A stretch of DNA of 64,000 nucleotides from Lichenifustis flavocetrariae (GCF_026130545.1 NZ_JAMOIM010000004.1:186001-250000); one strand, 5' to 3'. Counted from the stretch's first letter, positions 45,215-55,738 are shown. The notes: generated by a model from the sequence alone, not told the origin. Numbers and translations: made by a program.

Positions 45215-46918
45215 GTGGCGTCGTTGAAAAGCCCGAGGGAAGCCCTGCAGCCTGACGCGGCGCCGCCGCCGCCGTCGCCTGCGCCTCGCCACAGACGTGC
45301 TTCCCTTACGTCGATTTTGAGCGGCGTCCTCTCGTTTCTGATCGTCGTCGTCGTTGTCGCCGTAATCGGTTGGTCTTTTCTGTCGGAGAAGATCACCGCG
45401 CCTGGGCCGCTGCCCGCCGACAAGACGGTGAACATCCCCAAAGGCGACGACGTCGAGCTGACGCTCGAGGAGAACGGCGTCATCGACAATGCGATGTTGA
45501 TGAAGGCGACTTTGCTGCTCGAACGCAGCCGAGGCAGCGTCAAGGCGGGCGAATACCTGTTCAAGCAGAACGCCAGCCTGCAGGACGTGATCGACACGCT
45601 GATCTCGGGCAAGCAGGTGCTGCATGCCTTGACGATTCCCGAGGGCCTCACGAGCCAGCAGGTCGTTGACCGCATGCGTGAGAACGACGTGCTGGTCGGG
45701 GACCTCAAGGCCGTGCCGCCGGAAGGTTCGCTGATGCCGGACACCTATAAATTCGCGCGCGGCACAACCCGCGAGCAACTCGTCCGGACCATGCAGCAGG
45801 AGGAACGCAAGGTGGTGTCCGACGTTTGGGCACACCGTACATCGGACACCGTGATCCGCTCGCCCTACGAGCTCGTGACGCTCGCGTCGATCGTCGAGAA
45901 GGAAACCGGCAAAGCGGACGAGCGGCCCCGTGTGGCCGGGGTCTTCATCAATCGCCTGTCACGAAATATTCCCCTGCAGTCCGATCCGACCATCGTGTAC
46001 GGGCTTGTGGGCGGCAAAGGCACGCTCGGGCGGGGCATCCTCAAAAGCGAGGTCGACCAGAAGACGCCTTACAACACCTATGCGATCGTCGGTCTTCCGC
46101 CTGGGCCGATTGCCAATCCCGGCAAGGCGGCCCTCGAGGCGGTCGCCAGTCCGTCGCGCACCAAAGAGCTTTACTTCGTCGCCGATGGCACAGGAGGCCA
46201 TGCCTTTGCGGAGACGCTGGATCAACATCGCGCCAATGTGCTTCGGTGGCGCCAGATAGAGCGGGACGCGAAGGACAAGGTCGCGCCCGACGCCGCCGGA
46301 AGCGTGCCGCCCGCGCCCGGTACCACACCTGGTGCCGTGCCGAAGAACCAGCGCGGCGACGCGGGTCAGGATGGCAACGTGTTCGGCGACCTTCTGCCGA
46401 CCGGCAATGCGGCGTCCGGCTCCCGCTCCCCGGATCGTTTTGCCGCGATGCCGCTCCCGGTCATGGGAGACACGAATTTCGCGTCATCGGGCGCGAAGGC
46501 GGCGGCAGCCTCTCAAGCCAATCCCTTCGACGATCTCGACATCGAAGTCGATGGTGTCAGATCCAAGGAAGCGCCTCCGGTGTTCGCCGATACGGACACC
46601 GAGGCCGACACGACTCCGGGTCCGGCCGCCAGTCAGATGACGTTCGCGCTTTCGGCACAGCGGCAGGCAGAGATGCGGGCACGGGAATCGGCCTATGGGC
46701 TGCCGGCCGCGTCATCCACCCTGCAGCCCGACCGGGTGCAGACCGCCGCGGCCCCCGAAGCGGCACCGCCCCTGCCGGGCGGCAAAGTTCGGATTTTCGA
46801 CGCGTCCGAAGGGACGCCCCTCGATCCGCTTCGGGATCACTCCTACGACCTGATGACCGCCAAATCGGTTCCCGCCTTGAAGGCGCTGCCGCCAATGCCC
46901 GCCGGGATGGCACGCTGA
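45215..46918 (+). CDS. mltG: Endolytic murein transglycosylase MltG with long C-terminal extension
   Basis: Cleaves nascent peptidoglycan strands, linked to the elongation machinery. 567 residues: a basic Pro-rich N-terminal cytoplasmic segment, one membrane helix (about 34-55), and the LysM-like/YceG core with catalytic Glu228 (LASIVEKETG) and the LPPGPIANPGKAALEA motif. The core ends near residue 350; about 215 more residues of low-complexity Ala/Pro/Asp-rich sequence follow, well beyond E. coli MltG (340). Start GTG 45215 or TTG 45224. Confidence 0.93.
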   Translation: MASLKSPREALQPDAAPPPPSPAPRHRRASLTSILSGVLSFLIVVVVVAVIGWSFLSEKITAPGPLPADKTVNIPKGDDVELTLEENGVIDNAMLMKATLLLERSRGSVKAGEYLFKQNASLQDVIDTLISGKQVLHALTIPEGLTSQQVVDRMRENDVLVGDLKAVPPEGSLMPDTYKFARGTTREQLVRTMQQEERKVVSDVWAHRTSDTVIRSPYELVTLASIVEKETGKADERPRVAGVFINRLSRNIPLQSDPTIVYGLVGGKGTLGRGILKSEVDQKTPYNTYAIVGLPPGPIANPGKAALEAVASPSRTKELYFVADGTGGHAFAETLDQHRANVLRWRQIERDAKDKVAPDAAGSVPPAPGTTPGAVPKNQRGDAGQDGNVFGDLLPTGNAASGSRSPDRFAAMPLPVMGDTNFASSGAKAAAASQANPFDDLDIEVDGVRSKEAPPVFADTDTEADTTPGPAASQMTFALSAQRQAEMRARESAYGLPAASSTLQPDRVQTAAAPEAAPPLPGGKVRIFDASEGTPLDPLRDHSYDLMTAKSVPALKALPPMPAGMAR

Positions 46919-47021
46919 TTTTAGCCGTGCTGCGCTGGCCGATGATCCGTTTCGGTCGGGACCTCTGGACCTCGATGCTGAAATCGCGCAGTTTGCCGAT
47001 CCCGTTCCGAGCCTCGCAGTC

Positions 47022-47684
47022 ATGATGATCGCCAATCCGGCCCTGCAAACACCCCCCCGCCGCAGAGGCCTCATGCTGATCCTCTCGTCGCCGTCGGGCG
47101 CCGGGAAGACGACGCTGACGCGCCTCTTGCTGCAGAATAGAGACGTCGACCTCACCCTTTCGGTGTCGGTGACGACACGCGCGCGCCGGTCGAGCGAGGC
47201 CGATGGCATCCACTACCATTTCATCTCACGCGATCGTTTCGAGACGATGCGGGACCGCGGCGAACTGCTTGAACATGCTGAGGTTCATGGCAATTACTAT
47301 GGGACTCCGCGCGGCCCGGTCGACGAAGTGCTGTCCAACGGCCGCGACGTCCTGTTCGATATCGATTATCAGGGGACGCAGCAGGTGCGGGCCAAGGCGC
47401 CCGAGGATGTGGTGACGATTTTCATCCTGCCGCCTTCGATCCACGAGCTTCGGTCGCGGCTGGAGCGCCGCGCCGAGGACGCGCCGGAAACCATTGCGGC
47501 TCGACTCCGCGCGTCACGCAACGAAATCACGCGCTGGACCACTTACGATTACGTCCTCGTCAATGACGATCTGCAACGGACCTTCCGTGACGTGCTGGCG
47601 ATCCTGACGGCCGAGCGTCTGCGCCGCGTTCGCCAGGAAGCCGCAACCGCGGCCTTCGTCAGCCAACTCCTGAGCGAGCGCTGA
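47022..47684 (+). CDS. gmk: Guanylate kinase
   Basis: Phosphorylates GMP to GDP. 220 residues. P-loop [14 protein letters not shown]-binding [10 protein letters not shown] and VHGNYYGTP, and [11 protein letters not shown] are typical. ATG 47022 or 47025. Its 3' end overlaps rsmA by 26 bases on the opposite strand. In many relatives yicC sits between mltG and gmk; here only 103 bases do. Confidence 0.96.
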   Translation: MMIANPALQTPPRRRGLMLILSSPSGAGKTTLTRLLLQNRDVDLTLSVSVTTRARRSSEADGIHYHFISRDRFETMRDRGELLEHAEVHGNYYGTPRGPVDEVLSNGRDVLFDIDYQGTQQVRAKAPEDVVTIFILPPSIHELRSRLERRAEDAPETIAARLRASRNEITRWTTYDYVLVNDDLQRTFRDVLAILTAERLRRVRQEAATAAFVSQLLSER

Positions 47685-48558
47685 GGGTCAGGCGCTCCCA
47701 AAGTTGAGCCAGATGGACGAAGCCTGTGACGTCGACTTCTTCGGCCCGCTTCGTGCCGTCGATACCGGCCGCCGCGAGAAAATCGGGAATGTCGATCGTC
47801 TCTGCGAGTCCGGGGACGCTCTTGAGAGACTGGCGAAGCATCTTCCGGCGCTGACCGAAGGCCGCGAGCGTCAAGGCCGATAGACGGCCGAGCGGGCAGG
47901 GCGCAGGATCCCGGCGTGGGATGAGTTCCACGACAGACGACATGACCTTGGGCGGCGGCGTAAAAGCCGCAGGTGGCACGTCGAACAGGATGCGAGACTG
48001 CATTCGCCACCCGCACAGGACCGCCAACCGACCGTAATCGGCGCGTTGTGCCGGCGTCGCGACGATCCGCTGCGCAACCTCGCGTTGGAACATGAGGACC
48101 AGCCGATCGAAGCGCGGGGGCCAGGCGGCGGTCTCGACCCATTTGACGAGCAGCGCCGTGCCGATGTTGTAAGGAAGGTTCGCGACGATCCGTAACGGCA
48201 CTTCGGCGTCCGTTAGGCTGCACGGATCAACCGACAGGGCGTCGGCCTCGATCACGTCGAGGCGGCCAGGGAAATGGGCGCCGATCTCGGCTAAGGCCGC
48301 GAGGCAACGTCTGTCACGTTCCACGGCGACGACGCGGGCCGCGCCCTGCGTCAGCAGGGCCCGGGTCAGGCCGCCAGGTCCGGGTCCGACCTCGAACACA
48401 CATACGCCTTCGAGAGGTCCCGAGGCGCGGGCGATCTTTCCAGTCAGGTTCAGGTCGAACAAAAAGTTCTGGCCAAGCGCCTTCTTGGGGTCGAGCCCAT
48501 GCCGTTCGACGACCTCTCGAAGCGGCGGCAGGCCATCGGCGGACAACGACCCGGTCAC
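47659..48558 (-). CDS. rsmA: 16S rRNA dimethyladenosine transferase
   Basis: Dimethylates two adenines near the 3' end of 16S rRNA. 299 residues, GTG start at 48558. SAM motifs: [38 protein letters not shown]-type acidic loop in [11 protein letters not shown], and the catalytic [11 protein letters not shown]. It follows lptD by 33 bases; surA and pdxA, which often lie between them, are absent. Confidence 0.95.
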   Translation of the reverse strand: MTGSLSADGLPPLREVVERHGLDPKKALGQNFLFDLNLTGKIARASGPLEGVCVFEVGPGPGGLTRALLTQGAARVVAVERDRRCLAALAEIGAHFPGRLDVIEADALSVDPCSLTDAEVPLRIVANLPYNIGTALLVKWVETAAWPPRFDRLVLMFQREVAQRIVATPAQRADYGRLAVLCGWRMQSRILFDVPPAAFTPPPKVMSSVVELIPRRDPAPCPLGRLSALTLAAFGQRRKMLRQSLKSVPGLAETIDIPDFLAAAGIDGTKRAEEVDVTGFVHLAQLWERLTLSARSGVG

Positions 48559-48591
48559 GCGAAGTGCCTCGACAGACCCGCTGGCGTCGCC

Positions 48592-51177
48592 TCAGCGCCC
48601 ATCTGTCGTATTGGTGACGCCGAGGTTGCTCGATCCCTTCGCCGAGGCCAGCGTCCTCAGAGTAAGCTGGAACATGACCGTCTGATCACGGCTCTCGACA
48701 TTGGCGGCCGTGGTGTAGGTCTGGGAATAGTTGATGCTGAATGTCGTGCATTCGTCGTTGTAGCCCACACCGAAGCCAAGCGACGCGAGCGCCGGGTGGT
48801 TCACAGCAAGATCGTAGGCCCCGGTGACGCTGTCATACTTGTGCGGGTTGAGATCCAGAACGGTATTGGCGCTCACGAAGTAGTGCTGGAGGAAATCGTA
48901 GCGGCCCGTGAGCAATACGCCCTCGCGGACGAAAGGGTAGCCGATCAGGGGCTGGGCCTCATAGCGCGAATATTGCACCGTCGTCGTGAGGTCGTAGGCT
49001 TTCGCATTGGCCGCGAGGTCGATCGTCTCGGGCGTGAAATCCTTCTGATTGAACCGGCCTTTGGCGATGAACCAGAGATTGGAATTCGGTGCCACTGCGA
49101 CTCGGCCCACATAGTCCGAATCGTCGGTCTGCAATCCCGAATTGCCGGCGATTTGCGCGACGTCGCTGGACGCGTAGGAATTGTTCCCGGCCAACTGGAA
49201 GGACTCGCCAAACAGGGCATTGACGTAGCCATCCTGCTTGAACGTCATCGTGTACTGGCCACCCGCATTGGCCCGGACCCCGCCTTCGACACGATCGTAA
49301 CCGGAGAACTTGTTCCACTCGAACAAATTGGTGTCGTCGAAAAACAGGCTTTGCGCATCCTCGTTCGGCCGATTTCCGGATTCGGCCTCATTCGGTCGCG
49401 CGATGATCTGCGCGATGGGCTCGAATGTGTGGGTCAACGACCCGGTCTGCGCCACGAACGGGTAGCGCCAATCGAGTCCGACGCCGGGCTGGAAGCGCGC
49501 GAACATGGAATTCTTGGAGCCGAAGAAATTCGCCTGGTCGGCATTCGAGAGGACCGAGGTGGCGCTGCCATTGGTGAACCTGAACGAATCCGACTCGTTC
49601 AGCGACAAGCCTTCGGCGTCGAACCTGGCGAATGCGAAAGGCGTCCAGACCTCGCCGATCGGGTCGATGAACTTGCGCTGCCAGGTGATCTGAGCCGAAG
49701 CCCGTTCGTAATTTCCGGCGATACCGCGAACGAAGCAGGACGGCGGCTTGAAGTTCGGCAGGGCGAGATTGGGCGTCGAGGATGTCGGGCACACGTCGTA
49801 AAGCCCGAATGCCTTGTCGAGCAACCGGACACCAGTTGACTGGTAGGCCGCGGATTCACGGCTTAGCGCCGTGAAGTTGGTGTCGATGTTGATCTCGCCG
49901 CCGATCCCCATGGTCTTTGCCGGGTCGACAGGGATCGTTCGATTATAGTCGAGAACCGGTAGGACGAGAGGCTGCTGCTTTTCGAAATCGAATTGCGACA
50001 GGCCCTGGATGTAATAGCCCCGCAGGTCGAAATAGCTGCGTTCACCCTTCCCGGTCAGATAGGCTGTCGAGATCGACTCGCGGACATAGTTTGTCGACAG
50101 CGTGTCGTCGCGGAGCTTGTAGTCCTCGAAGAAATACTTGTCCGAGAAGACCGCAACGTCCCAACCGAATTTCCAGCTCGGGTTGATGTAGAATTGGCCG
50201 GCCGTCTCGATCGAGCCTCGAAGCTCGCGATCTCCGGTTCCGTAGGGCGCCGCATCAAAGGCTTTGGGGTCGAGCTGGTAGATGCCCGTCGCCCGGATAT
50301 TGTAGCTGCCGTTGCTCAGCCGTTGGCGGAATTCCGCCTGTCCCAGCACGCCCTGGCGTGTCAGGACGGTCGGCGTGAGCGTGACGTCGTAGTCTGGCGC
50401 GACGTTCCAGAAATAGGGAATGGCAGCGCCATAGCCAAGGCGATTGTTATAAAGGAAGCGCGGCGCCAGAAGGCCGCTCTTCTTCGACACGGTCGGATCC
50501 GGGCTCGACAGATAAGGGAAATACGCGACGGGGACGCCGTAGAATTCGAAGAAGGCATCCTCGTAATAGAGCATCTGTTCGTCGCTCTTGTGGATGATCT
50601 TCATGGCCCGGACCTGCCAGAGCGGCGGCCGTTCGGGGTGCTCCTTACAGGGCTCGCAGGCCGTGTAGGTGCTTTTGTCGAGAACCGCGGTTTCGCCTTC
50701 GCTCCGCTCTCCGCGGGGGGCTGTCAGCCGGGTCTTGTCCTTGCTGATCGTGGACAGGCTGTCGATGAAGCCGCTCTTGAAGTCGTCCGTCAGGTCGAAG
50801 CGACTGCCGTAGGTGACCGTCCCGTCCGCCTCGGTCAGCTTGGCATTGCCTTCGGCATAGACCCGGTTGGTGTTGCGGTTGTAGATGACCTTGTCGGCTT
50901 CCAGCGTGCGGCCCTGGTAGTAGAGCTGCACATTGCCCTCGGCCGACACGACATTCGTGTCCCGATTGTAGACAAGCTCCTTGGCTTCGACCAGAAGCCG
51001 ATCTTTCTTCGCAGGATCAGTGGTGCCGCTCGGTGTGCTGGTGGGCCGGACTGCCGTCGGAGTGGTCGTCTGGCTCCACGACGGCGAGACCCATCCGGCT
51101 GTCACGAGAATGACGGCCATCAAGGCAAGCACTTTGGCAGGGACGGTCTGGCAGGAGATAAAGATACGCGATCTCAC
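48592..51177 (-). CDS. lptD: LPS-assembly protein LptD
   Basis: Outer-membrane beta-barrel that inserts LPS with LptE. 861 residues: signal peptide (LALMAVILVTAGWVSPSWS), N-terminal OstA/jellyroll domain (about 60-150, with NVVSAEGNVQLYYQGRTLEAD), then the barrel to the C-terminus. Cysteines at CEPCKEH could form the periplasmic disulfides that gate LptD assembly. GTG 51177 start. Third in lptF-lptG-lptD. Confidence 0.94.
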   Translation of the reverse strand: MRSRIFISCQTVPAKVLALMAVILVTAGWVSPSWSQTTTPTAVRPTSTPSGTTDPAKKDRLLVEAKELVYNRDTNVVSAEGNVQLYYQGRTLEADKVIYNRNTNRVYAEGNAKLTEADGTVTYGSRFDLTDDFKSGFIDSLSTISKDKTRLTAPRGERSEGETAVLDKSTYTACEPCKEHPERPPLWQVRAMKIIHKSDEQMLYYEDAFFEFYGVPVAYFPYLSSPDPTVSKKSGLLAPRFLYNNRLGYGAAIPYFWNVAPDYDVTLTPTVLTRQGVLGQAEFRQRLSNGSYNIRATGIYQLDPKAFDAAPYGTGDRELRGSIETAGQFYINPSWKFGWDVAVFSDKYFFEDYKLRDDTLSTNYVRESISTAYLTGKGERSYFDLRGYYIQGLSQFDFEKQQPLVLPVLDYNRTIPVDPAKTMGIGGEINIDTNFTALSRESAAYQSTGVRLLDKAFGLYDVCPTSSTPNLALPNFKPPSCFVRGIAGNYERASAQITWQRKFIDPIGEVWTPFAFARFDAEGLSLNESDSFRFTNGSATSVLSNADQANFFGSKNSMFARFQPGVGLDWRYPFVAQTGSLTHTFEPIAQIIARPNEAESGNRPNEDAQSLFFDDTNLFEWNKFSGYDRVEGGVRANAGGQYTMTFKQDGYVNALFGESFQLAGNNSYASSDVAQIAGNSGLQTDDSDYVGRVAVAPNSNLWFIAKGRFNQKDFTPETIDLAANAKAYDLTTTVQYSRYEAQPLIGYPFVREGVLLTGRYDFLQHYFVSANTVLDLNPHKYDSVTGAYDLAVNHPALASLGFGVGYNDECTTFSINYSQTYTTAANVESRDQTVMFQLTLRTLASAKGSSNLGVTNTTDGR

Positions 51178-51205
51178 ATCAACTCACACGAACGGGTGCC
51201 CCGCA

Positions 51206-52297
51206 TCAACCATCCTCTTGGTACAGGAGCACAAGCGAACCCAGCATACTCCCGATGATGGCCGGAGACCAAGCCGCGACCGTCGTGCTGATCAGTCCTG
51301 CACCGCCGAGATCTCCGACAAGCTTCGTGGAAACGTAAAGCACAAAGCCCGAGGCCACGCCTCCCGACACCATCCGGGCCACGCCACCAAACCGGAAAAA
51401 TCTTAAGGAAAAGGATGCCGCCACGAGAACCATAGCGACAAACAACAAGGGACGGGCCAGAAGTTTCTGATATTGCAGGCTATAAGCAGTGGCGTCGAGC
51501 CCGGCGCGTTCGGTCTGGTCGCGCACCTCTGGCAGTGTCCAGAACGGTACACTCTCGGGCGGGACGAAGGATTGCGTCACCTGCTCCGGTGTCAGATTGG
51601 TCGCGAGCAGGTAGGTCTTGTCATCGACAGGCGCCGTATCGGGCGCAAGCACCCGTGCATTTTCGAACGCCCAGTAACCCGGATGCAACTCTGCACGTGG
51701 CGATTCGACCCGTTCCATGAAGGCGCCGTCTGGTTCGTACACGAAGGCCGTGACTCCGGAGAGCACGACCCCGCCGTCGCTGGCGCGGGCGGCACGGAGA
51801 ATCGCCTGCCCGTCGAGTCCCCTTTCCCGGATCCACAGGTCCACCTCGGAATTCGAATCCTGCATCTGGCCGAAGAGCTTGGTCTCCAGCCGATCGGCCC
51901 GCTGCTTGAAAATGGCCGAAAGCGGATTGTAGACCATGACGGCGAACAGGCCGAGCAACAGCGCGACGACCAAAGGCGGCGCCATGAACTGCCAGACCGA
52001 GACACCCGCCGCACGGGCGACGATCAATTCGAGCTTTCTCGTGAGATTGAGAAAGGCGAACATGGCTCCGAACAGAACAGAAAAGGGCAACATCTGTTCG
52101 GCGACGGCGGGCACACGCAGCAAGGACAGAAAGGCCACCAATTGCGCCGTGGCGCCCTTGGCGTCCCCGGACCGCCGGAACAGCTCGACGAAATCGATCA
52201 GATAGATCAGCGCGAACATCGTGCCGAAGACCCCGAGCACGGTCCAAAGGAATTTGAGCGAGAGGTATCGCGCCAGCGTGAACCCGATGGCGCTCAT
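51206..52297 (-). CDS. lptG: LPS export ABC transporter permease LptG
   Basis: Inner-membrane permease that with LptF and LptB extracts LPS. 363 residues, six predicted helices with a periplasmic jellyroll between helices 3 and 4. Opening TLARYLSLKFLWTVLGVFGTMFALIYLIDFVELFRR in order is typical, split here only for the length rule. ATG 52297 overlaps the lptF stop (ATGA), so they are coupled. Confidence 0.94.
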   Translation of the reverse strand: MSAIGFTLARYLSLKFLWTVLGVFGTMFALIYLIDFVELFRRSGDAKGATAQLVAFLSLLRVPAVAEQMLPFSVLFGAMFAFLNLTRKLELIVARAAGVSVWQFMAPPLVVALLLGLFAVMVYNPLSAIFKQRADRLETKLFGQMQDSNSEVDLWIRERGLDGQAILRAARASDGGVVLSGVTAFVYEPDGAFMERVESPRAELHPGYWAFENARVLAPDTAPVDDKTYLLATNLTPEQVTQSFVPPESVPFWTLPEVRDQTERAGLDATAYSLQYQKLLARPLLFVAMVLVAASFSLRFFRFGGVARMVSGGVASGFVLYVSTKLVGDLGGAGLISTTVAAWSPAIIGSMLGSLVLLYQEDG

Positions 52298-53427
52298 GCC
52301 GCTCTTGGACGCATCAATGGAAATGTGGGCAGACGCGGGAGAGGGATCGTCGGCCCGAACATGATGAAGCTCGTGACCACTACGCTGACCAGTGGGACCG
52401 CATACATGACCAGCACCCCGGACGCCGAACGAGCAGCGAGATTTGACGCGGCAAAGCCCGCGATCCGGACGCTCATGACGACGATGATCGCTGTCACGAT
52501 CGCCGAACTGCGGCCCTGGCGCGTCGTCCGCGCCTGGCCGAGCGCCGCGAAGGCGATCAGCCCGAATGCGAGCGCATAGAGAGGGTTGACGAAGCGGTCA
52601 TGGAGTTCGGAGCGGAACTTGCCGTATTGTTGCTTGACGCTCGGATCGTCGGGTTTGAGCCGCATGAGGTCCGCGGTGCTCCGCTCGCGTGGCTTGTACG
52701 TGATACTCCCGGCATCGGCGCCGAATTGAGCGAGGTCGATGGCGTAGCTGTCGAAGCCGATCAGGGCGGCATCCCGCGAATTCGGTTGTTGCCGCTGAAT
52801 ACTGCCCTTCTCCATCATCAGATAGCTGGCGTCCTCATTGTTGATCGTCTGTCCAAGCTCGGCGAGATAGGTCGAGACCTTCTCCGGGTCGCGCCGGTCT
52901 TGCATGAAAACGCCCAGCAATTCGCCGTTAGGTCCGCGCTCACGGTAGTGAAAGACGAACCCCTGATCGAGCGTCGTGAAGGTGCCGGGCCGCACCACAC
53001 GGGTCAGGAAGTCCGACCTGACTTCCGTCACGAGGTCACGCAAGGCGTGGAAGCTCCACGGCATTACGTACACGGACATGATGGAAACCACGAGGGCCGC
53101 CATGATCGTCAGCAACGCGAAAGGCCGCATCAGACGGAAGGGCGATAGGCCTGACGCGCTCATCACGATCAACTCGCTATCGCTGTTGAGCTTGTTGAGG
53201 CTGTACAGGACAGCGATGAACAAGGCGATCGGCGCGATGATCATGACGAGTGACGGCACGCCGAGACCCGTGATGGCCAGAAAGGTCACCAGCGATTGGC
53301 CCTTGGTGGTCAGCAGGTCGAATTCGCGCAACGCCTGCGTGATCCAGATCATGAACGTCAACACGCCGAGGGCGGACACGAAGGCCCAGAACGTGGTGCC
53401 GAAAATGTAGCGCTCGACCAGTCTCAT
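52294..53427 (-). CDS. lptF: LPS export ABC transporter permease LptF
   Basis: Partner permease of LptG. 377 residues, same YjgP/YjgQ fold; starts MRLVERYIFGTTFWAF, with ITGLGVPSLVMIIAPIALFIA and the SGLSPFRLMRP motif. ATG 53427 is preferred over the longer frame to 53463. Divergent from pepA across a 340-base region. First gene of the lptFGD-rsmA unit. Confidence 0.94.
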   Translation of the reverse strand: MRLVERYIFGTTFWAFVSALGVLTFMIWITQALREFDLLTTKGQSLVTFLAITGLGVPSLVMIIAPIALFIAVLYSLNKLNSDSELIVMSASGLSPFRLMRPFALLTIMAALVVSIMSVYVMPWSFHALRDLVTEVRSDFLTRVVRPGTFTTLDQGFVFHYRERGPNGELLGVFMQDRRDPEKVSTYLAELGQTINNEDASYLMMEKGSIQRQQPNSRDAALIGFDSYAIDLAQFGADAGSITYKPRERSTADLMRLKPDDPSVKQQYGKFRSELHDRFVNPLYALAFGLIAFAALGQARTTRQGRSSAIVTAIIVVMSVRIAGFAASNLAARSASGVLVMYAVPLVSVVVTSFIMFGPTIPLPRLPTFPLMRPRAA

Positions 53428-53767
53428 GGGCGGATCGAGACTGCGGGTCGGTCGCGCCGGCAAGGTCGGAGCGGTTCGACCGGATGAGAAAGCCTAACCT
53501 GCATCCGCGTCCTTTCGCCTCCCCGAGACGTCGTAATCCGATCCCTCGTCTCGCGCATCGACTGAGGCCACCGTCGCTGCCGTCATGCTGGCGGCCAGAC
53601 CAATTAGGCAGTGCGAACGGCATTTTCGGGGCAGCTCCGCCGATCTACCGAAGCGTCACCTTGCCCGCATCTCTTCAAGCGTTAAAGCTCAATGATCGGC
53701 TTGCCGTTGGACGTAGCATCGCGGATCGCGCTACGCTTGGCATACGCCTGACATTGACGAGGATAGA
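53428..53767. other. Divergent promoter region between lptF and pepA, with a dyad
   Basis: 340 bases with the promoters of both genes. CGTAGC (53712-53717) and GCTACG (53730-53735) are perfect six-base inverted repeats with a 12-base GC-rich spacer; the site ends 32 bases before the pepA ATG, suiting a repressor operator. No regulator is nearby. No RNA or protein gene is seen. Confidence 0.45.
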
Positions 53768-55264
53768 ATGCCCGACTTGGTAGAGATCACGTTCACGCCC
53801 CTCGGAGCCGAGCCCTCGGGCGGAACCCTGGTGTGCTTCGTCGGCAAATCCGTCGAGCTTCAGGGGGCCGCGGCCCGATCGCTGCCCGGCGCGGCGGCGC
53901 TGGTCACCAAGGCTGCCGAGATCGCGCAATTCAAGGGCAAGCCGAAATCGGTCCTCGACCTGCTGGCCCCGTCCGGACTCGCGATCGACCGGCTGCTCGT
54001 CGTCGGAGCGGAGGATGAAAAGCCTTGGGGGCAGCACGATTGGGTGACCCTCGGCGGCTTCGTGATGGGGAAGCTCAGGGCCGGCACGAACGTGACCGTC
54101 ATACTCGACCTTCCGGGGGCTGACACGTCGGCCGTCGCATCCTTCGCGCTCGGGTTGAAGCTCCGCGCCTACCGGTTCGACCAGTACAAGTCCAAGAAGG
54201 CGGACAAGGCCGATAAGACTGACGACGGTCCGATCGCGGTCGCCATCGCCGTGAAGGAGCCTGAGGCGGCACGCGCCGCGGGCGCCAGCCTCTCGGCCAT
54301 CGCGGGCGGCGTCTATACGGCCCGCAGCTTGGTGAACGAACCGCCGAACGTGCTGTTCCCCAAGGAGTTCGCGCGCCGTGCTGCTGAGCTGCAGGCGCTC
54401 GGCGTCGAAATCGAGGTGCTCGACCAAGCCGCTCTGGAGAAGATCGGCATGCGGGCGCTTCTCGCGGTCGGTCAGGGCTCGCGCAACGAAAGCCGCGTGG
54501 TGGTGATGCGCTGGAACGGCGGTGCGGCCGGTCAGAAGCCCGTTGCCGTTGTGGGAAAAGGCGTGACCTTCGACACGGGCGGCATCTCCATCAAGCCGGC
54601 GGCCGGCATGGAGGACATGAAAGGCGATATGGCGGGCGCCGCCTGCGTGGTCGGCCTCATGCAGGCACTCGCGTCACGCAAGGCCAAGGCCAATGTCGTC
54701 GGCGCCATCGGCCTTGTCGAGAACATGCCGGACGGCAATGCGCAGCGGCCGGGGGATATCGTGACCGCCCTGTCGGGCACGACGATCGAGATCATCAACA
54801 CCGATGCTGAGGGGCGGCTCGTGCTGGCCGACGTTCTCTGGTACGTCCAATCCACCTATCAGCCCGCGATCATGATCGACCTCGCGACGCTGACCGGGGC
54901 CATCATCGTCGCGCTGGCCCATGAATATGCCGGCATGTTCTCGAACAGCGACGAATTGTCCGAACGACTGGTGAAAGCCGGCCAGGAGACCGGGGAGCGC
55001 GTTTGGCGGCTGCCCCTCGGTCCGACCTACGACAAGCTGATCGAGTCGAAATTCGCCGACATCAAGAACACCGGTGGGCGGCATGGCGGGTCGATCACGG
55101 CCGCGCAATTCCTGCAGCGCTTCGTCAACGAGGTGCCCTGGGCGCATCTTGATATTGCCGGCACCGGCATGGGGTCGCCCGTCGACGAGATCAACCAGAG
55201 CTGGGGATCGGGCTGGGGGGTGCGCCTGCTCGACCGACTCGTGGCCGATCATTACGAGGGCTGA
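53768..55264 (+). CDS. pepA: Leucyl aminopeptidase (cytosol aminopeptidase, M17)
   Basis: Di-metal exopeptidase removing N-terminal Leu and other residues, in peptide turnover. 498 residues. M17 signature [12 protein letters not shown] is intact, and the metal Lys/Asp in [15 protein letters not shown] and Asp/Glu downstream are present. In some bacteria PepA also binds DNA; no evidence for that here. holC follows after 15 bases. Confidence 0.95.
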   Translation: MPDLVEITFTPLGAEPSGGTLVCFVGKSVELQGAAARSLPGAAALVTKAAEIAQFKGKPKSVLDLLAPSGLAIDRLLVVGAEDEKPWGQHDWVTLGGFVMGKLRAGTNVTVILDLPGADTSAVASFALGLKLRAYRFDQYKSKKADKADKTDDGPIAVAIAVKEPEAARAAGASLSAIAGGVYTARSLVNEPPNVLFPKEFARRAAELQALGVEIEVLDQAALEKIGMRALLAVGQGSRNESRVVVMRWNGGAAGQKPVAVVGKGVTFDTGGISIKPAAGMEDMKGDMAGAACVVGLMQALASRKAKANVVGAIGLVENMPDGNAQRPGDIVTALSGTTIEIINTDAEGRLVLADVLWYVQSTYQPAIMIDLATLTGAIIVALAHEYAGMFSNSDELSERLVKAGQETGERVWRLPLGPTYDKLIESKFADIKNTGGRHGGSITAAQFLQRFVNEVPWAHLDIAGTGMGSPVDEINQSWGSGWGVRLLDRLVADHYEG

Positions 55265-55279
55265 CGGACGCGACGCCTC

Positions 55280-55738
55280 ATGACGGAGGTCTGGTTCTAC
55301 CATCTCGAAAGCCAGCCGCTCGACAAGGTGCTGCCGATTCTCCTGCAGCGCTCCCTCGATCGCGGCTGGCGCGCCACGGTCCAGGCCACGTCGGTCGAGC
55401 GCCTGACGGCGCTCGATACGGCCTTGTGGGTCTTCGATGAGGCGAGCTTTCTTCCGCATGCGATGAAGCAGGACGGCAATGCCGCTCAGCAGCCGATTTT
55501 GCTGACCGATGACGACGAGAACCCCAATGGGGCTGCGATCCGGTTCTTTGTCGATCGGGCCGCGGTCGCGCCGGCGCTCGCTCGCGGCACCTACGAGCGT
55601 GCCGTCCTGCTGTTCGACGGACAGGACGATGAGGCCGTCATGAATGCGCGGGGGCAGTGGAAGACGCTCAAAGAGGCCGGCCATGCCGTGACCTATTGGC
55701 AGCAGTCCGACGATGGCCGGTGGGAGAAGCGGGCATGA
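55280..55738 (+). CDS. holC: DNA polymerase III chi subunit
   Basis: Clamp-loader accessory subunit that binds SSB. 152 residues. Typical MTEVWFYHLESQPL start, then LWVFDEASFLPHAM and QPILLTDDDENPNGA, conserved segments of HolC. It shares the usual pepA-holC order. Its stop overlaps the next gene by four bases (ATGA). Confidence 0.93.
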   Translation: MTEVWFYHLESQPLDKVLPILLQRSLDRGWRATVQATSVERLTALDTALWVFDEASFLPHAMKQDGNAAQQPILLTDDDENPNGAAIRFFVDRAAVAPALARGTYERAVLLFDGQDDEAVMNARGQWKTLKEAGHAVTYWQQSDDGRWEKRA

